Positions 15,633 to 22,537 of a stretch of 24,323 nucleotides of DNA are shown here, piece after piece (positions within the stretch are counted from its first letter, which is position 1; each line of letters opens with the position of its first letter). Position numbers and translations under genes: made by a program. The stretch comes from JAAYWY01 sp050945275 (GTDB lineage: Bacteria; Bacillota; DTU030; DUMP01), in assembly GCA_050945275.1 (NCBI GenBank), contig JBMNSQ010000012.1, positions 1 through 24,323 of the forward strand, read 5' to 3'. The notes below the pieces were generated by a model. That model was not told the DNA's origin. It did no database searches and saw only the letters and a program-made list of their open reading frames with translations.

Positions 15633-16643
15633 CTATACCTTTTCTATAACAACAGCATGAGCAATGGACGGAATCGATTCCCCTTGCTGATAAGAAGTAG
15701 GGCTAAGCAAAGCTCCAGTGCTAACAAAAAGCATACGCTGATAGATACCTTGTGCTAATTGCGGATAAAAATAGTTAGCAAAAACCACGGCTGAGCAACC
15801 ACAACCACTCCCGCCAACATGGGCATCCTGGTCGGGGTCGAAAATAAGAACACCACAATCCATATAGTTATTGTCTATGTCATACCCCTTTTCGGCTAGG
15901 ATATCGGACACCAAGCTTTTGCCGAAGCTACCTAAATCTCCGGTAGCAATAACATCATAATAATTCGGTTGCCTGCCAGTATCTTCAAAATGCTGACGAA
16001 TAGTATCTACCGCAGCCGGTGCCATAGCTGATCCCAAATCATTCACATCTTTAGCACCCATATCGATGACCTGACCCACAGTGATTCCAGTAAGAGCAAC
16101 TCCGCTACCGCTACTACCAATGATGGTGGCGGCAGCACCGGTTACTGTCCAATGCGCAGTGGGTTTTCGTTGAACACCTAGCTCTGTGGGATAGCGAAAT
16201 TGTCTTTCTGCTGTTTGATAATGCGATGACGCGGTTACCATAACCTGAGAAACAAAATCTCCATCCAGGGCGATGCCTGCTAGGGCTAAAGCTTCGCTAA
16301 ATGTGGAACAAGCCCCAAATAAACCAAAAAACGGAACTGGAATATGACGAGCCGCAAAGTTAGTAGCAACAATCTGATTTAAAAGATCACCACCAAACAT
16401 AAAATCTATATTACTATAAGCTGCATTGGCTTTGGCCAATGCTAAATTCATTGCTCGGCTTACCATTTTGGATTCGCCCAGCTCCCAACTTTTTTCCCCG
16501 TAAAGCGGATCGGCTATTATCTCATCGAAATAAGTCCCCAAAGGACCCTCGCCTTCCTTATTACCAACTACGGCAGCTGTGCCTATGATAGGTAAAGGCC
16601 GGCTAAAAAAATAAGTCTGCCTCCCCACCTTTTTCTGACTCAT
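15633..16643 (-). CDS. spoVAD: Stage V sporulation protein AD
   Basis: 336-residue thiolase-fold protein that binds dipicolinic acid and works with SpoVAC and SpoVAE. Recognised stretches include FFGLFGACSTFSEALALAGI, TASSHYQTAERQFRYPTELG and the C-terminal GGSGCGCSAVVF. Length agrees with Bacillus (338). The start is the ATG at 16643, which shares ATGA with the spoVAC stop and follows GGAGTGA; the 13-residue upstream extension is not supported. SpoVAD is soluble and sits on the forespore inner membrane. Confidence 0.96.
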   Translation of the reverse strand: MSQKKVGRQTYFFSRPLPIIGTAAVVGNKEGEGPLGTYFDEIIADPLYGEKSWELGESKMVSRAMNLALAKANAAYSNIDFMFGGDLLNQIVATNFAARHIPVPFFGLFGACSTFSEALALAGIALDGDFVSQVMVTASSHYQTAERQFRYPTELGVQRKPTAHWTVTGAAATIIGSSGSGVALTGITVGQVIDMGAKDVNDLGSAMAPAAVDTIRQHFEDTGRQPNYYDVIATGDLGSFGKSLVSDILAEKGYDIDNNYMDCGVLIFDPDQDAHVGGSGCGCSAVVFANYFYPQLAQGIYQRMLFVSTGALLSPTSYQQGESIPSIAHAVVIEKV

Positions 16644-17119
16644 ATTTGGATCACTCCAACCACTTTGCTTTGAATTAACCAAAAGATTAAACCTATCACT
16701 ACAGATGTTAGAGTGCCATAAGCTAATACCGGTCCGGCCACAGCAAACAGACGAGCGCCTACTCCTAAGACAAAACCTTCACGCTTAAACTCTAATGCGG
16801 GAGATACAATGGAGTTGGCAAAACCGGTAATAGGGACGGCCGAACCTGCCCCAGCAAATTTGCCTAACTCATCATACCAGCCTAATCCAGTTAATGACGA
16901 CCCAAGTGTTACCATTACTGCTGCTGTGGGACTGGCGCTGTCTTTAAATGATAATCCCTTAGACATAAAAAAGTTGATCACAGCTTGGCCGATAATACAA
17001 ATAAATCCCCCAATGACAAAGGCAACAGTAACATTGCGTATCACTGGCGGTTTTGGCTTAGTTTGCTTAACCCGGCGCTGATACTCTTGCTGTGTGGGTG
17101 ATTGACCCTGTACAGACAT
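16640..17119 (-). CDS. spoVAC: Stage V sporulation protein AC
   Basis: 159-residue membrane protein; in Bacillus SpoVAC is the mechanosensitive, DPA-releasing component of the channel. After a basic, hydrophilic start (QRRVKQTKPKPP) come helices near 30-50, 65-85, 95-115 and 130-155, and the GAGSAVPITGFANSIVSPA signature near residue 95. The ATG at 17119 lies 6 nt after GGAGGTGG; an extension to 17188 would run through the hairpin and is rejected. No spoVAA, spoVAB, spoVAEa or spoVAF genes are present, so this is the minimal C-D-E set common in Clostridia. Confidence 0.95.
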   Translation of the reverse strand: MSVQGQSPTQQEYQRRVKQTKPKPPVIRNVTVAFVIGGFICIIGQAVINFFMSKGLSFKDSASPTAAVMVTLGSSLTGLGWYDELGKFAGAGSAVPITGFANSIVSPALEFKREGFVLGVGARLFAVAGPVLAYGTLTSVVIGLIFWLIQSKVVGVIQI

Positions 17120-17127
17120 TAGACGCC

Positions 17128-17147
17128 ACCTCCGAAAACCTCCGAAA
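17128..17147 (-). repeat. Tandem 10-bp duplication of a Shine-Dalgarno-like unit
   Basis: Two adjacent identical copies of ACCTCCGAAA on the plus strand, read as TTTCGGAGGT twice on the minus strand. The copy nearer the gene is the spoVAC ribosome binding site; the other gives a second GGAGG 10 nt further away. Confidence 0.8.
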
Positions 17148-17151
17148 TGAG

Positions 17152-17175
17152 GGAGAGCACCTTCTGGTGCTCTCC
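17152..17175 (-). promoter_or_regulatory. Perfect 10-bp hairpin between dodecin and spoVAC
   Basis: GGAGAGCACC and GGTGCTCTCC surround a 4-nt loop. It starts at the last base of the dodecin stop codon and is followed on the minus strand by CTCATTTCGG, not a real T run. It could be an attenuator, a processing site or an mRNA stabiliser that sets the dodecin to spoVA ratio. Confidence 0.6.
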
Positions 17176-17384
17176 TAATCCGTACCATCTACGGGGAAAG
17201 CTATTTTACAGTTAGCTTTATACTCGATAACATCACCGTCGCTGACATTTCCCGTTAGATTATAAATTTCTACACCAGATATGTTTCGTACCGATTTCGA
17301 TGCTTGCCTTACAGCATCTCTAACAGCATCATCCCAGCTTTTTTGGGATTCACCGACTACCTCGATTACTTTGATAACCGCCAA
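17175..17384 (-). CDS. Dodecin family protein
   Basis: 69 residues, the usual dodecin size. Sequence runs AVIKVIEVVGES, then SWDDAVRDAVRQASKSVRNISG (the helix) and ends in strand EYKANCKIAFPVDG. Dodecins form hollow 12-mers that store flavins, and some bind calcium or CoA. The start is TTG at 17384, 8 nt after GGAGGAGG; the longer reading to 17468 crosses the promoter and its extra residues have no dodecin similarity. The position where flavin-binding dodecins carry a stacking Trp appears to be Glu here (in SGVEIYN; alignment by eye), so flavin binding is uncertain. It lies between sigF and spoVAC and, by the promoter and spacing, may be expressed with spoVA. Confidence 0.88.
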   Translation of the reverse strand: MAVIKVIEVVGESQKSWDDAVRDAVRQASKSVRNISGVEIYNLTGNVSDGDVIEYKANCKIAFPVDGTD

Positions 17385-17437
17385 ATGAAATGCCTCCTCC
17401 TTAACAAGCACGATAGGGTCAAACTTCGTTCCGACTT

Positions 17438-17467
17438 TAGTATGGCTTATCAAGCAAAAAACATACA
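17438..17467 (-). promoter_or_regulatory. Candidate sigma-G promoter for dodecin-spoVA
   Basis: Minus strand: -35 TGTATG (17467-17462), 17-nt spacer, -10 CATACTA (17444-17438). This fits the sigma-G pattern (GHATR, 17-18 nt, CATNNTA) at every defined base. The distance to the dodecin TTG is about 53 bp. spoVA is sigma-G-dependent in Bacillus. The -35 is inside the T run of the sigF terminator. Confidence 0.6.
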
Positions 17468-17492
17468 AAAAAAGCGGGCCCTTACCCGCTTT
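17467..17492 (-). terminator. Rho-independent terminator of the spoIIA operon
   Basis: Minus-strand AAAGCGGG (17492-17485) pairs with CCCGCTTT (17478-17471), perfect 8 bp, 6-nt loop, followed by TTTTGTATG. The sigF stop codon TAA is in the loop, so the first arm is coding. Confidence 0.9.
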
Positions 17493-18246
17493 GTAATTGG
17501 GCTTTAATTTTTAATAGTATCTGTTTTTCCAGTCGGGAAACTTGTACTTGGGAAAGATTCAAATCTTTGGCTACCTCACTTTGTGTTCGATCGGAAAAAA
17601 ATCGTTGTTGTATAATATACTGCTCGCGCGGTGTTAGTTGTTGCATTGCTTGCTTTAGCATGATTTGTTCCAGCCAGTTAAGGTTATTGTCCTGGGCTAG
17701 TCGATCCTCTAAGTTTACTGTACTGCCTCCATCTTGATAAATAGGATCAGATAGTGAAACAGGCGGTTGTATTGCTTCCTGGGCAGCCACCAACTCTTCA
17801 GTATTTATACCAATCTCAGCAGCAATCTCACTAATAGTAGGTTCACGGCCTAACTTTTGACCAAGTCTTTGTTTTACATGTCGGCTCTTGAATGCCGTTT
17901 CCTTTAGGGCACGACTAACTTTTACCGGATTGTCATCCCGGATAAAGCGACGGATTTCACCAATAATCATAGGAACGGCGTAGGTGGAAAATTGCACATT
18001 ATAGCTGGGATCAAATTTGTCTACAGCCTTCATTAGTCCGATAGTACCAATTTGAAATAGGTCTTCAAATTCATAGCCCCGACTGGCAAACCGACGCGCT
18101 ATACCCACCACTAACCGCAAATTATTACTAATTAACTTCTCCCGGGCCGCTGTATCACCTTCTTTAGCTAATGCAAGTAGTTGGGCTGTCTGCTGTGGCC
18201 CCTGACTACGCTCGGGTAAATCTAATCGGAGAAAGTAGTCAGTCAT
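17482..18246 (-). CDS. sigF: RNA polymerase sporulation sigma factor SigF
   Basis: 254-residue sigma-70 factor, the first forespore-specific sigma. Region 2 is seen at about 40-110 (EDLFQIGTIGLMKAVDKFDP, FSTYAVPMIIGEIRRFIRDD), region 3 at about 120-160, and region 4 at 195-250 (LTPREQYIIQQRFFSDRTQ with SEVAKDLNLSQVQVSRLEK). It directs the forespore genes such as ytfJ and dacF and is held inactive by SpoIIAB. ATG behind AGGGGCG, overlapping the spoIIAB stop by 8 bp. The order spoIIAA-AB-sigF settles the identity against SigG. Confidence 0.97.
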   Translation of the reverse strand: MTDYFLRLDLPERSQGPQQTAQLLALAKEGDTAAREKLISNNLRLVVGIARRFASRGYEFEDLFQIGTIGLMKAVDKFDPSYNVQFSTYAVPMIIGEIRRFIRDDNPVKVSRALKETAFKSRHVKQRLGQKLGREPTISEIAAEIGINTEELVAAQEAIQPPVSLSDPIYQDGGSTVNLEDRLAQDNNLNWLEQIMLKQAMQQLTPREQYIIQQRFFSDRTQSEVAKDLNLSQVQVSRLEKQILLKIKAQLQSG

Positions 18247-18685
18247 TAGCTAAAACGCCCCTCTGTTGTCCAAAACGCTTTGTCATAACAAGATGGGTTC
18301 CTTCCCCTTCTTTCGATTTAAGCTCCATATCATCCATACAAGCTTCGATCAAAGATAGCCCTATCCCCATTCGCTCCCTGCCACAGGTAGTGGTTCCAAA
18401 GCGCCGCACTGCCTCTAAATCGGAAATTCCACAACCTTGATCTTTAATGTCAATGGATACTAGTTGCCCAATGAGTTGTACAGTAATCGCTACTGGCCCT
18501 TCAACACCGTCTGGATAGGCATGTACGACAGCATTAGTTACTCCTTCCGATACGGCGGTGCTAATATCGGCCAGCTCGGGCATAGTGGGATCAAGCTGGC
18601 TAACAAAAGCCGCCACAGCGGCTCGGGCAAAAGACACGTTTTGGGCCTTACTGGGAAACTCTAAATGCATGGTATTGTCTGCCAT
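18239..18685 (-). CDS. spoIIAB: Anti-sigma F factor, serine kinase SpoIIAB
   Basis: 148-residue GHKL-fold kinase that binds and inhibits sigma-F and phosphorylates SpoIIAA. The N box is EGVTNAVVHAY (Glu47, Asn51), the G1 box DQGCGI (82-87), and the G2 block RMGIGLSLIE (105-114). Length is as in Bacillus (146). ATG behind GGGAGGT, only 1 bp after the spoIIAA stop. The partner switch it forms with SpoIIAA and SpoIIE activates sigma-F in the forespore. Confidence 0.97.
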   Translation of the reverse strand: MADNTMHLEFPSKAQNVSFARAAVAAFVSQLDPTMPELADISTAVSEGVTNAVVHAYPDGVEGPVAITVQLIGQLVSIDIKDQGCGISDLEAVRRFGTTTCGRERMGIGLSLIEACMDDMELKSKEGEGTHLVMTKRFGQQRGVLAND

Positions 18686-18686
18686 G

Positions 18687-19034
18687 TTATTTTACCTCCC
18701 CTGTGGCTGCAAGGGCTTCAGCTACCGTTAAATACTGCGGTATAATTTTGTTTAATCCGGACATCTTTAGTACCCGATTAACTTGCCCCTGAGCTCCAAC
18801 CAAAATAGTTGGTCGTCCTTCTTCGATTAATCGGCGGTAGCGTCCCAAAATAAAACCAAGCCCCGAGCTGTCCATAAATTTAACTTTGGTTAAATCTAAC
18901 ACAAGCCCCATCGTTTGCTGTTCTTTCAAGGTCTGGTCTATCATTGCCCGACTAGTCGGGATGGTTGCCACATCAAGCTCGCCATTTAACTCTACGATTA
19001 GCCAAGAACCTTGATAAGAAATAATAGTTTCCAC
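18687..19034 (-). CDS. spoIIAA: Anti-sigma F factor antagonist SpoIIAA
   Basis: 115-residue STAS-domain protein. The regulatory serine is in FMDSSGLGFILGRY (Ser57, matching Bacillus Ser58), which SpoIIAB phosphorylates and the SpoIIE phosphatase restores. Dephosphorylated SpoIIAA releases sigma-F from SpoIIAB. GTG start behind a near-perfect AAGGAGGAGA. It opens the spoIIA operon; a sigma-H-type promoter lies 50-80 bp upstream. Confidence 0.97.
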   Translation of the reverse strand: METIISYQGSWLIVELNGELDVATIPTSRAMIDQTLKEQQTMGLVLDLTKVKFMDSSGLGFILGRYRRLIEEGRPTILVGAQGQVNRVLKMSGLNKIIPQYLTVAEALAATGEVK

Positions 19035-19084
19035 TTTGTCTCCTCCTTGCAGTGAACACTCTCATTTTTTACCATATCATTGGT

Positions 19085-19113
19085 TTATTCGCCGTTTGGT
19101 TATTTTTCCCTGC
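19085..19113 (-). promoter_or_regulatory. Sigma-H promoter of the spoIIA operon
   Basis: Minus strand: -35 GCAGGGAAA (19113-19105), 11-nt spacer, -10 GGCGAATAA (19093-19085). This fits the published sigma-H pattern (RnAGGAWWW, 11-12 nt, RnnGAATWW) with a single mismatch in the -35. spoIIA is a classic sigma-H promoter with Spo0A. I found no clear Spo0A box (TGNCGAA) here. Confidence 0.65.
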
Positions 19114-19125
19114 TAAATAGCTTAA

Positions 19126-19172
19126 ATACAAAAAGAAAGGTTGCCCTTTACCCGTGGTACAGGACAACCTTT
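19126..19172 (-). terminator. Rho-independent terminator after dacF
   Basis: Minus-strand AAAGGTTGTCCT (19172-19161) pairs with AGGGCAACCTTT (19147-19136), 12 bp with one T.G wobble, a 13-nt loop, followed by CTTTTTGTATTT. It separates the dacF operon from spoIIA. Confidence 0.88.
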
Positions 19173-19223
19173 TGTTGGTTGCTTCGTAAAACTATTGATA
19201 ACAAACATGCGTTGGGACCTAAG

Positions 19224-20408
19224 TTAGTTTCGAGGATTCCCAACAAGCCAGCTGGATAAGACTCGCCTAAACAAACCCCCGAAAGTTAGTCGGTCAACAT
19301 CTTCAGCTGCTACTAATTCAGACGTTCCCACTGGCTGCCCATCTCGTTTAGCAACAATCTTACCGAGCACTGTTCCGGCAACTACCGGCGCTTCCAAGCG
19401 ATCGCTGCTAAACTCCAGTTCCCAGCTTACCGTGCTTTCTTCCCCTTTAGGTATAGTTACGGCTAAATTGCGAGCACATGTTAATGATACTTCCTGTTTT
19501 GTTCCACGAAGCACCGGTAAGGTGGCTTTTGCTTCTCCTTTATCCGTTACTACCAAAGATGTGTAATTGGCAAAACCATAATTCAGTAATTTAATTGCCT
19601 CCTGGAAGTGGCTCCTTGGTACTGGGCAACCTAAAACTATACTAAGCAGGCGAAATCCATCCTTCTCTCCAGTGGCGGCCAAGCAGTAACCTGCCTTCTC
19701 GGTCCAACCAGTCTTAAGGCCATCCACTACATCTTCGTACCACGCTAGCAATTTATTAGTATTCCATAAGATAAGTGGGGGGTCATCTCGATACTTGTAC
19801 TCGTAGATAGACGTGTATGCTAGCAGTTCGGGATATTTAACGGCCTCAAAGCACATAAGGGCAATATCATAAGCACTGGTGTAATGATCAGGATCTGGCA
19901 TGCCGTGAGGATTAACAAAGTTGGTGTTGTCCATCCCAAGCTCTTTCGCGCGGCTATTCATCAATTCGACGAACTTGGTTTCACTGCCGGCCATGTGTTC
20001 GGCTAAAGCAACACAGGCATCGTTACCGGACCCAACTGCGATACCAATCAGCAGTTCTTTTACTGTACGTCGCTCACCTATTTCTAGGAATACGACTGAA
20101 CCATCAGTATCATTTTCGCGGTGTGCAGTTTCCGAGATAACCACTTCTTCATCTAAACTTAGACGCCCTTGGTCTACTGCTTCGAACGCTAACAACATAG
20201 TCATGATTTTAGTTACGCTAGCTGGTTCCCGTTTTTCGTGTGCATTTTTTTCTAACAGCACAGTTTTATTGGCTCCATCCATGAGAACTGCGCTAACAGC
20301 GGAGGTTTCTATGGGTTCAGCTTTGGCAGATGGTGTTATCAGCAATGCCATGACCAAGCACGCCACTGTAAGTTTAGAAAAAGACCTTATCCAAACGTTT
20401 CTACCCAT
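19224..20408 (-). CDS. dacF: Sporulation D-alanyl-D-alanine carboxypeptidase (DacF, PBP5-type)
   Basis: 394-residue secreted penicillin-binding protein of family S11. A signal peptide spans about residues 1-31 (basic start, then LTVACLVMALLITPSAKAEP with cleavage after AKA). Active-site motifs are SVTK (Ser64, Lys67), SGN (127-129) and KTG (232-234); the C-terminal beta domain ends in a short amphipathic anchor (LFRRVLSSWLVG). It trims peptide side chains of forespore peptidoglycan and, with DacB where present, controls cortex cross-linking. The ATG at 20408, 8 nt after GGAGAC, is chosen over the 19-residue upstream extension. Synteny with spoIIA, as in Bacillus, supports DacF over DacA. Confidence 0.94.
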   Translation of the reverse strand: MGRNVWIRSFSKLTVACLVMALLITPSAKAEPIETSAVSAVLMDGANKTVLLEKNAHEKREPASVTKIMTMLLAFEAVDQGRLSLDEEVVISETAHRENDTDGSVVFLEIGERRTVKELLIGIAVGSGNDACVALAEHMAGSETKFVELMNSRAKELGMDNTNFVNPHGMPDPDHYTSAYDIALMCFEAVKYPELLAYTSIYEYKYRDDPPLILWNTNKLLAWYEDVVDGLKTGWTEKAGYCLAATGEKDGFRLLSIVLGCPVPRSHFQEAIKLLNYGFANYTSLVVTDKGEAKATLPVLRGTKQEVSLTCARNLAVTIPKGEESTVSWELEFSSDRLEAPVVAGTVLGKIVAKRDGQPVGTSELVAAEDVDRLTFGGLFRRVLSSWLVGNPRN

Positions 20409-20438
20409 CCTGGGTCTCCTTTCCTTAGCATTCAAAGG

Positions 20439-20468
20439 TAGCTTAACCAGGACAGGGGAAGGCAATAC
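20439..20468 (-). promoter_or_regulatory. Candidate sigma-F promoter of dacF
   Basis: Minus strand: GTATT (20468-20464), 15-nt spacer, GGTTAAGCTA (20448-20439), which fits the degenerate sigma-F -10 at 8 of 10 positions and the -35 at 4 of 5. dacF is expressed from a forespore promoter in Bacillus. Read-through from punA is equally possible. Confidence 0.35.
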
Positions 20469-20476
20469 ATAACGTA

Positions 20477-21298
20477 TTAGAGCTGGTTACATATTTTAGC
20501 TAGTAGCTTAGCTAAGGTAATCCCTGCTTTAGCCGCTACATCAAGAACCTGCTCGTGCTGTGCTACTTCATGGGCTTCGCCCCTGGCGGCATTAGTAATG
20601 GCAGAGATAGCCAGCACTTTAAGCCCAGCATGCCGGGCGACTATCACTTCCGGAACAGTGGACATCCCTACGGCATCAGCCCCCCAAGCGGCAAAAGCTT
20701 TTAGTTCGGCAGAAGTTTCGAAACTGGGACCTGTAACACCAATGTAGATCCCCTGTTTAAGATCAATACCCTCTTTGGCGGCCACCCGCTTAGCTAAAGC
20801 TGCTAAGTCACGATCGTATGCGGGGGTCATCGATGGAAAACGAGGTCCAAGCTCGGGGTTATTAGGACCGATAAGGGGATTGGTCCCCATAAAGTTAAAA
20901 TGGTCAGTTATCAGCATCAGGTCTCCCGGATTAAGTTTATGATTCATACCCCCAGCGGCATTAGTAATAATTAGGGTTTTTGCTCCGAGAGCAGCTAGTA
21001 AACGCACAGGAAAGGTAACTTCCGCCATGCTATAGCCTTCATAAAAATGAAAACGCCCTTGAAAACAAGCCACCGGTTGACCGGACCAATTACCCATAAC
21101 TAAACGGCCAGCATGTCCAGTTACTGTGGACATTGGCATATGAGGAATATCCTGATAAGATACTGCAAGTTGGTCTTCGATTTCTTCCGCTACATGGCCA
21201 AGACCAGAACCTAAGATCAAACCTATTTTAGGGGTGAGGGCGCACAACTGCTTAAGGTAATGGGCAGCTTCTGTTGCCTTATTTCGAATTTCTGTCAT
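20477..21298 (-). CDS. punA: Purine nucleoside phosphorylase (class II, trimeric)
   Basis: 273-residue phosphorylase converting inosine, guanosine and their deoxy forms with phosphate to the base and (deoxy)ribose-1-phosphate. Motifs: GLILGSGLG (26-34, phosphate loop), GRFHFYEGY (81-89), NAAGGMNHKLNPGDL (113-127) and GPSFETSAELKA near 189. Its product is the substrate of DeoB, encoded just upstream (62-bp gap). ATG behind GGAGGCG. Cytosolic salvage pathway. Confidence 0.96.
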   Translation of the reverse strand: MTEIRNKATEAAHYLKQLCALTPKIGLILGSGLGHVAEEIEDQLAVSYQDIPHMPMSTVTGHAGRLVMGNWSGQPVACFQGRFHFYEGYSMAEVTFPVRLLAALGAKTLIITNAAGGMNHKLNPGDLMLITDHFNFMGTNPLIGPNNPELGPRFPSMTPAYDRDLAALAKRVAAKEGIDLKQGIYIGVTGPSFETSAELKAFAAWGADAVGMSTVPEVIVARHAGLKVLAISAITNAARGEAHEVAQHEQVLDVAAKAGITLAKLLAKICNQL

Positions 21299-21360
21299 AG
21301 AGTATTCGCCTCCTAATTTATTGTTCTTATTGTCTATGGATTAAAAGAAGCCCCTTGCAA

Positions 21361-22527
21361 TTAGACAACACTTATGTCAGCCAGGAAGCTAGTGCCAGCC
21401 CCTATCCAGTTCAGGCCTAGAATTTCAGCTACTGTTGCACCTACATCAGCAAAGCTGTTTCGCGTTCCAAGACTTTTTGGTTTGATTTTAGAACCGTAAA
21501 CTAGTAGCGGTACATATTCTCGGGAATGGTCTGTTCCAGGGGTGGTAGGATCACAACCATGATCAGCTGTGATCATAAGTACATCTTCCGAGTCTAATGA
21601 TAACAGAAGGTCCCCTAAATCCTGGTCAAACTCCTCTAAAGCACGAGCGTACCCCTTAGGATCGTTGCGATGCCCGTATAATGAATCAAAGTCCACTAGG
21701 TTTGTGAACACCAAATCCCACTTAGAACTAATCATGGCTTGCTTTGTTAACAGCATACCATGTTTGTTGTTATTGCTATGCCATACCTCACTAAGTCCCT
21801 GTCCGGCAAAAATGTCACCAATTTTGCCGATCCCAAGCGTGGTTTTACCTTTTGCCAAAGCAGTATCCAAAACCGTAGTCGACGGAGGGGGCAATGAAAA
21901 GTCGCGCCGAGAACTTGTTCGGTGAAAATTGCCTGGTTCGCCTACAAAAGGGCGAGCGATTACCCTGCCTACCGCATAAGGCCCGGTGAGCAAGGCCCTA
22001 GCTTTTATGCACATCTGATATAGTTCAGTTAGAGGAATTATATCCTCATGAGCAGCAATTTGAAAAACGCTATCAGCCGAAGTGTAGATTATTGGATAAC
22101 CCGTAGCCATATGTAGAGCGCCAAGTTCGTCGATAATAACCGTGCCCGAGGCTCGTTTGTTTCCTAGTGTTGCCCGGCCAATAACCTTTTCAAATGAAGT
22201 GATAATATCCGAAGGAAAGCCGTGAGGAAATACGGGGAAAGGATTCGGTAAAATCAATCCCATGATTTCCCAATGACCAGTAGTAGTGTCTTTCCCCGGT
22301 GCAGCTTCAATCATGCGGCCATATGCAGCTTTGGGGTTTCTAACTGATGGAACGCCTAGAACCGATACAACGTTACCCAACCCAAGACGCTGCAACGTAG
22401 GTAATCTTAACCCACCGGCAGCTTTAGCAGTGTTAGCTAATGTGTTGGCCCCTGTATCGTTATAGGCACTGGCATCGGGCAAAGCACCGACACCTACACT
22501 GTCTGCAATTAGTAAGACCACTTTCAT
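21361..22527 (-). CDS. deoB: Phosphopentomutase
   Basis: 388-residue alkaline-phosphatase-superfamily enzyme interconverting (deoxy)ribose-1- and -5-phosphate with two Mn ions. The N-terminal DSVGVGALPDA (from Asp9) and the C-terminal metal block TADHGCDPTTPGTDHSREY match the family; the phosphate-accepting Thr is in the segment PGKDTTTGHWEIMG. The length fits (about 390). ATG with GAGGTGA upstream, 10 bp after xerD. With PunA it feeds nucleoside sugars into the pentose phosphate pathway. Confidence 0.96.
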   Translation of the reverse strand: MKVVLLIADSVGVGALPDASAYNDTGANTLANTAKAAGGLRLPTLQRLGLGNVVSVLGVPSVRNPKAAYGRMIEAAPGKDTTTGHWEIMGLILPNPFPVFPHGFPSDIITSFEKVIGRATLGNKRASGTVIIDELGALHMATGYPIIYTSADSVFQIAAHEDIIPLTELYQMCIKARALLTGPYAVGRVIARPFVGEPGNFHRTSSRRDFSLPPPSTTVLDTALAKGKTTLGIGKIGDIFAGQGLSEVWHSNNNKHGMLLTKQAMISSKWDLVFTNLVDFDSLYGHRNDPKGYARALEEFDQDLGDLLLSLDSEDVLMITADHGCDPTTPGTDHSREYVPLLVYGSKIKPKSLGTRNSFADVGATVAEILGLNWIGAGTSFLADISVV

Positions 22528-22537
22528 AATTTACTAC

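Noticed and set aside
17385..17468. 28-residue N-terminal extension of dodecin
   Set aside because: It runs through the sigma-G-type promoter; the TTG at 17384 has an ideal Shine-Dalgarno and gives the standard dodecin length.
19921..20472. 183-codon plus-strand frame opposite dacF
   Set aside because: Lies opposite a gene with all PBP motifs, has no ribosome binding site, and its product is Ser/Thr-rich with no recognisable family.
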